Shown here: positions 42,006 to 49,179 of the stretch, in pieces
Position numbering within the stretch: the stretch's first letter is position 1
Layout: every line of letters begins with the position of its first letter
NCBI GenBank assembly: GCA_028292315.1
Contig: JAQGMO010000144.1
Location: 1 to 49,179 of the forward strand
Length of the DNA: 49,179 nucleotides
Source: Herminiimonas sp.
GTDB lineage: Bacteria; Pseudomonadota; Gammaproteobacteria; Burkholderiales; Burkholderiaceae_D
Reading direction: 5' to 3'
Position numbers and translations under genes: made by a program
Notes under the pieces: model-generated
The model's database searches: none
What the model was told of the DNA's origin: nothing
What the model saw: only the letters and a program-made list of their open reading frames with translations

Positions 42006-42763
42006 ACCCGGTTGTCATAACACGTCCGGCGGCGCAAGCCGAGGCGCTCGCCGCACGCGTCCGGGCGCTCGGACGCGAGGCCGTCGTTTTCCCATTGCTT
42101 GAAATTCATCCTTTGCCGGACCAGCGGCCGCTGCAGGCGGCTCTGGCCGGGCTGGCCGACTATTCGCTGGTCGCCTTCGTCAGCCCGAATGCGATCGACG
42201 CTGCGTTTGCGGCGCGGCCGCAGTGGCCGGCCCACCCGACCCTGGCGGTCGTCGGGGAAGGCAGCCGCGCGGCGCTGGCGCGGCATGGGATGACCGAGAC
42301 CAATGCGACCATCATCAGCCCGCGCGATGCGCAGCGCACCGATTCGCAAACGCTGCTGGCAGTCCTCGATGTGGCGGCCTTGCGCGGCAAGCGGGTATTG
42401 ATCGTGCGCGGCGAAACCGGCCGCGAATTGCTGGCCGATGCTTTGCGCGCAGCCGGTGCGCAAGTGACCCAGGTCGCGGCATATCGGCGTACGGCGCCGC
42501 GCCTCGATACGGCGCGGCGCGCGCAACTGCTTTCGCTGCTCGACAGCGAAAGCAGTTGGATCGTGACCAGTTCGGAAGCCTTGCGCATCCTGCTGGACAT
42601 GGTGCGGGAAGCGGCGACAGCGGACGGCGTTGCAAAGATGCAACATAAGAAATTAATCATTCCGCATGTGCGCATTGCGGAAACGGCGCGCGCGCTCGGC
42701 TTTCACGAAATTAGTCTTACCGGATCGGGCGACGAAGCGTTGCTCGCCGCGTTACAATTCTGA
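41996..42763 (+). CDS. hemD: Uroporphyrinogen-III synthase
   Basis: 255 residues. HemD cyclises hydroxymethylbilane with ring D inversion. The family is poorly conserved; visible features are [21 protein letters not shown] at the start, [58 protein letters not shown] and [16 protein letters not shown]. The start ATG overlaps the hemC stop by 10 nt and the next gene starts 2 nt after its stop, so it is tightly coupled in the heme operon. Confidence 0.96.
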   Translation: MRLNPVVITRPAAQAEALAARVRALGREAVVFPLLEIHPLPDQRPLQAALAGLADYSLVAFVSPNAIDAAFAARPQWPAHPTLAVVGEGSRAALARHGMTETNATIISPRDAQRTDSQTLLAVLDVAALRGKRVLIVRGETGRELLADALRAAGAQVTQVAAYRRTAPRLDTARRAQLLSLLDSESSWIVTSSEALRILLDMVREAATADGVAKMQHKKLIIPHVRIAETARALGFHEISLTGSGDEALLAALQF

Positions 42764-42765
42764 CG

Positions 42766-43911
42766 ATGAACGAATCGCTTTCCCAATCCGGGCTTAAGTC
42801 AGCCAATACGTCGGCCGGCGCCCCGCCTCCGGCAAGTCCCCACCGCAACGCCACCCTGGCCGGCCGGCTGCCCGCCATCCTGCTGGCGGTGCTGGTCGTG
42901 CTGCTCGCGGCCCAATGGTGGAACACGCAGAGCAGCATTAAAAAGCTGCGTGCCGAAATGGCGCAGCGGCTGCAAAGCGGCGACAGCATCAATAACGAAA
43001 CCAAGGTGCTCGTTAAATCGGTGCAGGACAGCATGAAGGAATTGCAGTCCAAGGTCGCCGTCCTCGAAGGCAAGCAGGTGGAAGCGCAAAGCCAGCAACT
43101 CGCGCTCGAGCAGCTGTACCAGGATCTTTCCAAGAACCGGGACGATTGGGCGCTGGCCGAAATTGAACAAGTGTTATCGACGGCCAGCCAGCAATTACAA
43201 CTGGCCGGCAATGTGCGCGGCGCGCTGATCGCGCTGCAAAATGCGGATGCCCGGCTATCGCTGTCCGACAAACCGCAGTTCATCACGATCCGGCGCTCGA
43301 TTGGCAGGGATATGGAAAAGCTGAAAGCATTGCCGATGGTCGACCTGACCGGGCTTGCATTGCGCCTGGACAGCGTGATCGGCCAGATCGACGGCATGCC
43401 GCTCCTGTCCGACGAAAAGCCGGCCCTGCCCGCGACCCAGCCGAAAAATGCGCGCCGGGCCGGCGCGGCGGCCGCAACTGGCTCAGCGCCGGCTGCAAAT
43501 GCCAGTTCCAGCCCCAGCCTGGTCATGACCTGGCTGAATGCGCTGAACGACAAGTGGCAAAGTCTTTCCAGCGAAATGTGGAACGAGGTGCGGCAGCTGA
43601 TCCGGGTGCGCACGGTCGGCACGCCTGATGCCCTGCTGTTATCGCCGACCCAGGCTTATTACGCGCGCGAAAACCTGAAGTTGCGCCTGCTGAATGCAAG
43701 GCTGGCCTTGTTGTCGCGCAATGAGTCGGCCTTCCGCAGCGACTTGATCGCGGCCCAGGACACGATCGTCAAATATTTTGATACGCGCGCACGCCAGACC
43801 CAGACTGCGCAAGCCCTGCTGAAGCAGGTGCAGGGCAGCGATTTATCGATCGAGATGCCGACGCTGGCCGAAAGTCTCAACGCGGTGCGCAATTACAAAG
43901 CAAAGCCTTAG
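42766..43911 (+). CDS. hemX: HemX membrane protein
   Basis: 381 residues. A basic/Pro-rich N-terminus precedes a single TM helix at about 35-52 (LPAILLAVLVVLLAAQWW). A long periplasmic coiled-coil region (about 57-130) follows, then the HemX domain with ALAEIEQVLSTASQQLQLAGNV and YYARENLKLRLLNARLALLSRNE. The family is annotated as uroporphyrinogen-III C-methyltransferase-like, but it lacks the SAM-binding fold and probably has a structural role in heme synthesis. It lies between hemD and hemY with gaps of 2 and 5 nt. Confidence 0.95.
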   Translation: MNESLSQSGLKSANTSAGAPPPASPHRNATLAGRLPAILLAVLVVLLAAQWWNTQSSIKKLRAEMAQRLQSGDSINNETKVLVKSVQDSMKELQSKVAVLEGKQVEAQSQQLALEQLYQDLSKNRDDWALAEIEQVLSTASQQLQLAGNVRGALIALQNADARLSLSDKPQFITIRRSIGRDMEKLKALPMVDLTGLALRLDSVIGQIDGMPLLSDEKPALPATQPKNARRAGAAAATGSAPAANASSSPSLVMTWLNALNDKWQSLSSEMWNEVRQLIRVRTVGTPDALLLSPTQAYYARENLKLRLLNARLALLSRNESAFRSDLIAAQDTIVKYFDTRARQTQTAQALLKQVQGSDLSIEMPTLAESLNAVRNYKAKP

Positions 43912-43916
43912 TAACA

Positions 43917-45113
43917 ATGCGCATATTTCTCTGGCTCCTGATCCTGTTCGCCACCGCCGTCGGCCTGGCGGTGCTGGCCCGCTTCAATGCGGGCAATGTC
44001 GTGCTGTTCTATCCACCGTACCGGGTCGACCTGTCGCTGAATTTTTTCCTCCTGGGGCTGGGGCTGCTGTTCCTGCTGGCCTACACCTTCCTCAATGCCC
44101 TCCGCACCGCGCAGAAAATGCCGGCCCGGGTTGCGGCCTACCGGCAGGAAAAGCGCGAACGCGAAGGCAACCGCGCCTTGCGCGATTCCCTGAAAGCCCT
44201 GTTCGAAGGCCGCTTCGGGCACTCTGAAAAAGCCGCGGCCCGGGCCGCCGAGGCGCCGGCGAACGCCGGGCTGGCAGCCTTGATCGGCGCCCGCGCGGCG
44301 CACCGGATGCGGCAGTCGGAACGCCGCAACGCGTGGCTCGCGAAGGTGCCGGATAATGATCCGCTCCGGACGGCCCGGCTGATGACGGCGATCGAGCTGC
44401 TGATCGACGAGCATGAGCCGGCCGCCGCGCTGGAAGCGGTGCAGGAATTGAATGCAAGCGGCACGCGCCATATTCATGCCTTGCGGCTGGCCCTGAAAGC
44501 CAATCAGCATGCCGGCAACTGGCCGGAAGTATTGCGCCTGGTGCGTTCGCTGGACAAGAACAATGCGCTGCATCCGGCGCTGTCGCAACGGCTGCGCGAA
44601 CTGGCTTATGACGATTTGCTGTCGAATCCGGCGCATGACGCGGAATCGGTGCGCCGGGTCTGGGCAAGCATTCCGGCGGAAGACCGCATCAAGCCGTACA
44701 TCGCGGTGCGCGCCGCCAATGCATTCAATGCCAGGGGCTTGCAGAGCGATGCCAGCACCCTGGTGGAAAAAGCGCTGGGCGTGGAATGGGATGACCGGCT
44801 GGTGCAAGCCTATCGCAATTCGGCCGCGGCTGAAGGGTCGCCCGCATTGCTCAGCCAGATCGAACGCTGTGAACAATGGCTGAGCCAGCGACCCGCCGAC
44901 GCCGAGCTCGCATTGACGCTGGGAGCGCTTTGCCTGAAGCAAAAACTCTGGGGCAAGGCCCAGCGCCATCTCGAGCAGGCGTTGTCCGATGCCACCGAGG
45001 CGCATACCGTGCGTGAGGCGCATCTCAAACTTGCGCAACTGCATGAGTCGCTGAATCAACCAGAACAGGCGGCGTCCCATTACCGCCAATGCGCGCTGGC
45101 GACCCTGCTCTAG
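43917..45113 (+). CDS. hemY: HemY TPR-containing membrane protein
   Basis: 398 residues. Two N-terminal TM helices (LWLLILFATAVGLAVLARF and FFLLGLGLLFLLAYTFLNAL) are followed by a HemY_N domain and TPR-like helices: RPADAELALTLGALCLKQKLWGKAQRHLEQAL and HLKLAQLHESLNQPEQAASHYRQCAL. This is the proteobacterial HemY associated with heme synthesis, not the Bacillus protoporphyrinogen oxidase of the same name. Last gene of hemCDXY; no clear terminator is seen in 45114-45200. Confidence 0.95.
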   Translation: MRIFLWLLILFATAVGLAVLARFNAGNVVLFYPPYRVDLSLNFFLLGLGLLFLLAYTFLNALRTAQKMPARVAAYRQEKREREGNRALRDSLKALFEGRFGHSEKAAARAAEAPANAGLAALIGARAAHRMRQSERRNAWLAKVPDNDPLRTARLMTAIELLIDEHEPAAALEAVQELNASGTRHIHALRLALKANQHAGNWPEVLRLVRSLDKNNALHPALSQRLRELAYDDLLSNPAHDAESVRRVWASIPAEDRIKPYIAVRAANAFNARGLQSDASTLVEKALGVEWDDRLVQAYRNSAAAEGSPALLSQIERCEQWLSQRPADAELALTLGALCLKQKLWGKAQRHLEQALSDATEAHTVREAHLKLAQLHESLNQPEQAASHYRQCALATLL

Positions 45114-45231
45114 GAGCCTGCGTGGCAGAAGGGCAGCCACTGCAGCGCCCGGAAACGGGTCGATTTACGTCGCACTTCCTGCGCCGTAGGCGCCAGCGCC
45201 CTGTGTGAGAGACCCGGCACCCCCGGCAGGT

Positions 45232-45237
45232 TATAAT
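45232..45237 (+). promoter_or_regulatory. Perfect -10 box upstream of ppa
   Basis: A consensus TATAAT lies 61 nt before the ppa ATG. No good -35 box sits 16-18 nt upstream. The leader that follows is rich in short CTTCATCA-like repeats. Confidence 0.4.
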
Positions 45238-45297
45238 TTCACATCCTTCCAGTCATCTTCATCAAACTTCATTAATCTTCATCATCGAGAAAGCACC

Positions 45298-45846
45298 ATG
45301 AGCCTCAACAATGTACCTGCCGGCCGCGATTTGCCGAACGACTTCAATGTCATCATCGAAATTCCAATGAACGCCGATCCGATCAAGTATGAAGTCGATA
45401 AGGAAAGCGGTGCGATTTTCGTCGACCGTTTCATGAGCACCGCCATGCACTATCCCTGCAATTATGGCTATATCCCCAACACGATTTCCGACGATGGCGA
45501 TCCGGTCGACGTGCTGGTAATTACCCCGTTTCCCCTGTTTCCCGGCGTCGTGGTGCGCTGCCGTCCGATCGGCGTGCTGAAGATGACAGATGAAGCCGGC
45601 GGCGACGCCAAAGTGCTCGCGGTGCCGGTCGACAAGGTGCTGCCGATCTATTCCCACTGGCAAAAGCCGGAAGACTTGAATGACTTGCGCCTGCAACAGA
45701 TCCAGCACTTCTTCGAGCACTACAAGGATCTCGAAAAGGGCAAGTGGGTCAAGGTTGAAGGCTGGCACGGGCCGGAAGAAGCGAAAGAAGAAATCATGAA
45801 CGGGGTCGCGGCATATTCGAAGTTGACCGTTAAGCCGGCGTATTAA
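45298..45846 (+). CDS. ppa: Inorganic pyrophosphatase (family I)
   Basis: 182 residues from ATG 45298 ([13 protein letters not shown]); the frame extends to 45205 without family residues. The metal-binding signature appears as [10 protein letters not shown], with [11 protein letters not shown] and [16 protein letters not shown] upstream and [17 protein letters not shown] downstream, as in the E. coli enzyme. It hydrolyses pyrophosphate from biosynthetic reactions in the cytoplasm with Mg2+. It appears monocistronic. Confidence 0.98.
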   Translation: MSLNNVPAGRDLPNDFNVIIEIPMNADPIKYEVDKESGAIFVDRFMSTAMHYPCNYGYIPNTISDDGDPVDVLVITPFPLFPGVVVRCRPIGVLKMTDEAGGDAKVLAVPVDKVLPIYSHWQKPEDLNDLRLQQIQHFFEHYKDLEKGKWVKVEGWHGPEEAKEEIMNGVAAYSKLTVKPAY

Positions 45847-45900
45847 GCCAGGGCCTGGCCAGGCCGGACAACGGTAGTATTTCCAATCGTCCCGGCGGGT

Positions 45901-46977
<1,077 letters not shown>

Positions 46978-47078
46978 TTCCGTATAGCATGCCCGGAACC
47001 TGGATGACTTACAAGCGTATTGATGCTGCAACTGCCGATAAGACGCTCCTGGCTATCCTGCGCCAGGCCCGCGGCCGT

Positions 47079-48254
47079 TTATTCAGGCAATGAGGGCGTG
47101 GCGGCGGGCGGCGTCCTGAACGGATTGCGTTCATTGAGTTCGTCGATATAGGAATCAATGCCGCCGGTCTCGCGCTCCAGGAAGCGCTCGATCGCATCGG
47201 CGAAGGCCGGATGGGCCAGCCAGTGCGCCGACCATGTCTTTTGCGGCAGGAAACCGCGCGCCATTTTATGTTCGCCCTGGGCCCCGCCTTCAAATGAAGC
47301 GATGCCGTGTTCGATGCAAAACTCGAGCGGCTGATAATACGCGGTTTCAAAATGCAGGCAGGGATGCTGTTCGAGCGCACCCCAATACCGTCCGAATAAA
47401 ACCTGATCGGTATGGATCAGCAGCGAAGAGGCAATCGGCCGGCCGGCGCGTTCGGCGACCACCAGCAGCACATTGCGCGGCATCGTCGCGCCTATGCGCA
47501 GGAAAAAATCGAGATTCAGGTAGGGCGTTGAGTAATGATTGGCGTAGGTGTGGTCGTAACAGCGCTTGAAAAACCGCCAGTCGGCTTCCCCGGCGTCGAC
47601 GCCCGCGACGCGCCGGAAGCTGATGCCGGCTTCGCGCACCTTGCGCCGCTCGGCGCGGATATTCTTGCGCTTCTTTTGTTCCAGCGATGCGAGAAATTCC
47701 TCGAAATCGCGGTAGCCTGCATTGAGCCAATGAAATTGCACGCCCGAGCGCAACATGAATCCGGCCTGTTGCAGCGCTTCCGCCTGCGCCTGCGGTGGAT
47801 ACAGGATATGGGTCGACGAGGTGCCGCCGCTGCGCTGCAGTCGGTCCAGTGCTGTGATCAGCGCCGCTTCCGCGGCCGGACTGCGCGCCAGCAGGCGGCC
47901 GCCAGTGACAGGCGTAAAGGGGATCGCCGATAATAGCTTGGGATAATACTCGATACCGTGCCGGCGATACGCATCGGCCCAGGCCCAGTCGAACACGTAC
48001 TCGCCATATGAATGGCTTTTCAAATAAAGCGGCAGGGCGGCTTCCAGTGTGTCGCCGCGCCAGAGCGTCAGGAATTGCGGTTGCCAGCCGGACTCGGCGC
48101 TCGCGCTTCCCGATTCATGCAATGCATGCAGAAACGCAAAGGAGAGAAACGGGTTGCTGTCGGATTGCAAGGCAAGCAGGCCGTCCCACGCCGGCTGGCC
48201 GATTTCGGACAGAGAAGAAACGATACGCGTGCGATAATTCAGATTCAGCCTCAT
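47079..48254 (-). CDS. DUF482/GNAT (FemAB-like) family protein
   Basis: 391 residues from ATG 48254 (MRLNLNYR); ATG 48272 adds six. It has the features of the DUF482 group, annotated as peptidogalycan biosynthesis/recognition proteins with a GNAT fold: NPFLSFAFLHALHESGSA near the start, the basic QKKRKNIRAERRKV helix, LLVVAERAGRPIASSLLI, and GRYWGALEQHPCLHFETAYYQPLEFCIEHG with FEGGAQGEHKMARGFLPQ. An aminoacyl- or acyltransferase function is suggested by the fold only. It is divergent from nadE with 63 bp between. Confidence 0.9.
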   Translation of the reverse strand: MRLNLNYRTRIVSSLSEIGQPAWDGLLALQSDSNPFLSFAFLHALHESGSASAESGWQPQFLTLWRGDTLEAALPLYLKSHSYGEYVFDWAWADAYRRHGIEYYPKLLSAIPFTPVTGGRLLARSPAAEAALITALDRLQRSGGTSSTHILYPPQAQAEALQQAGFMLRSGVQFHWLNAGYRDFEEFLASLEQKKRKNIRAERRKVREAGISFRRVAGVDAGEADWRFFKRCYDHTYANHYSTPYLNLDFFLRIGATMPRNVLLVVAERAGRPIASSLLIHTDQVLFGRYWGALEQHPCLHFETAYYQPLEFCIEHGIASFEGGAQGEHKMARGFLPQKTWSAHWLAHPAFADAIERFLERETGGIDSYIDELNERNPFRTPPAATPSLPE

Positions 48255-48317
48255 TGACACAATGTGACACATACGCCGATGGCACCATCGGACTCTTACG
48301 CAGATTCAATCGACGCC

Positions 48318-49179
48318 ATGACAGCCAAAGTCGCGATCGCCCAGATCAACAGCACCGTCGGAGATCTTTCGGGAAACCGGGAAAAAATCGTCAAAGCTGC
48401 ACGCCTGGCGGCGGAACAGGGCGCCGATATTGTCGTGACGCCGGAGCTTTCGCTGGTGGGCTATCCGCCGGAAGACTTATTGCTGCGCCAGTCATTTTAC
48501 GCAAAATCCGCGGAGGCGTTTGAAGCGCTCGTGGCGGAACTGGCGCCGCTGGAAGGTTTGCATGCGGTGGTCGGCCACCCGATCCTGTGCAACGGACGGG
48601 CGTATAACGCGGCGTCAGTGCTACACAATGGCAAGGTGCTGGGCACTTACCGCAAGCATGAATTGCCGAACTACACGGTATTCGATGAAAAGCGCTATTT
48701 TACGGCGGCCGATGATGCGTTCGTATTTACGGTGAAGGGCGTATGCTTCGGCATCAATATCTGCGAAGACACTTGGTATGCGCACGCGCCGGCGCGGGCT
48801 GCCGCGGCCGGAGCACAGGTTTTGCTGGTGCCGAACGCGTCGCCGTTCCACATGAACAAGCAGCATTTGCGCTATGAAACAATGCGCGCCAACGTGGTAT
48901 CGCAAGGGATGAGCCTGGTGTATGCCAATCTGGTCGGCGGTCAGGATGAGCTGATCTTTGACGGCAATTCCTTCGTGATGGATGCGCAAGGCATCGTCCG
49001 TGCCCAGTCAGTCCATTGCAATGAACAATTGCAGGTCGCCGAATTTGACCATTCCGGCCCGGCACAGGGGGCGCTGGCGCCGGCGCTGTCGCTGGAAGCG
49101 CAGGTGTACCAGGCACTGGTGTTAGGGGTGCGCGATTACATCGGCAAAAATGGTTTTCCGCACGTGCTGATCGGCTTGT
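48318..49179 (+). CDS. nadE: NAD+ synthase, glutamine-hydrolysing (5' part, cut by window end)
   Basis: An open frame from ATG 48318 to the window edge, 287 codons, with no stop. The N-terminal nitrilase/glutaminase domain is complete with triad Glu43 (TPELSLVGYPPED), Lys113 (GTYRKHELPNY) and Cys149 (GINICEDTWY). The start of the NAD-synthetase domain follows (QALVLGVRDYIGKNGFPHVLIGL), and the ATP-binding SGGxDS motif should lie just beyond the edge. The enzyme amidates nicotinate adenine dinucleotide using ammonia channelled from glutamine. This two-domain form is about 540 residues, so roughly half is present. Confidence 0.96.
   Translation, partial: MTAKVAIAQINSTVGDLSGNREKIVKAARLAAEQGADIVVTPELSLVGYPPEDLLLRQSFYAKSAEAFEALVAELAPLEGLHAVVGHPILCNGRAYNAASVLHNGKVLGTYRKHELPNYTVFDEKRYFTAADDAFVFTVKGVCFGINICEDTWYAHAPARAAAAGAQVLLVPNASPFHMNKQHLRYETMRANVVSQGMSLVYANLVGGQDELIFDGNSFVMDAQGIVRAQSVHCNEQLQVAEFDHSGPAQGALAPALSLEAQVYQALVLGVRDYIGKNGFPHVLIGL

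Noticed and set aside
43908-45140. 410-codon open frame antisense to hemY
   Set aside because: It mirrors hemY codon structure; low-complexity Arg/Gln/Gly content, and hemY has clear TM and TPR features.

Overview
The window looks like a chromosomal segment of a GC-rich betaproteobacterium in the order Burkholderiales, most like Oxalobacteraceae. This is inferred from gene content: an earP-efp pair whose EF-P carries Arg32, and argH/algZR/hemCDXY neighbours. Nearly all genes fall in well-spaced operons. I saw no transposase, integrase, phage gene or CRISPR array.

Region 1 (1-583) holds a tRNA-Glu between two near-identical terminator hairpins, then a tiny lipoprotein gene. Region 2 (859-17439) is the unusual part: seven same-strand genes with minimal gaps. 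In order they encode a GAF-TM-HlyD protein, a PqqD-like/M50 protease/HlyD fusion, a truncated SecA-like ATPase, a periplasmic adaptor, an 1850-residue repetitive surface protein (DUF4347, seven propeller-like repeats, Ig/VCBS-type repeats, C-terminal membrane anchor), a hybrid histidine kinase with HPt, and a REC-GGDEF-EAL protein. There is no ABC or RND pump and no TolC-like gene. The giant protein has no ordinary signal peptide. I read this as a dedicated, apparently uncharacterised export and surface-display system under phosphorelay and c-di-GMP control; that is inference from gene content and order.

Region 3 (17565-31549) is mostly housekeeping: earP and efp (EF-P rhamnosylation), an unrecognised zinc-ribbon membrane protein, an M48 protease with a DUF898 (YjgN) membrane protein, an MDR-family oxidoreductase, a bactofilin, purU, an esterase, mog, yjgA divergent from pmbA/tldE, and a Tat-exported TRAP solute-binding protein. 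Region 4 (31724-34004) holds the TRAP permease genes dctM and dctQ, convergent to dctP.

Region 5 (34322-45113) has argH divergent from algZ-algR, then a DUF427 gene and ppc on the minus strand, divergent from the heme operon hemC-hemD-hemX-hemY. This resembles the argH-algZ-algR-hemC-hemD order known in Pseudomonas. Region 6 (45298-49179) has ppa, a Ser/Thr protein kinase, a DUF482 (GNAT/FemAB-like) protein, and the first part of nadE, cut by the window end.
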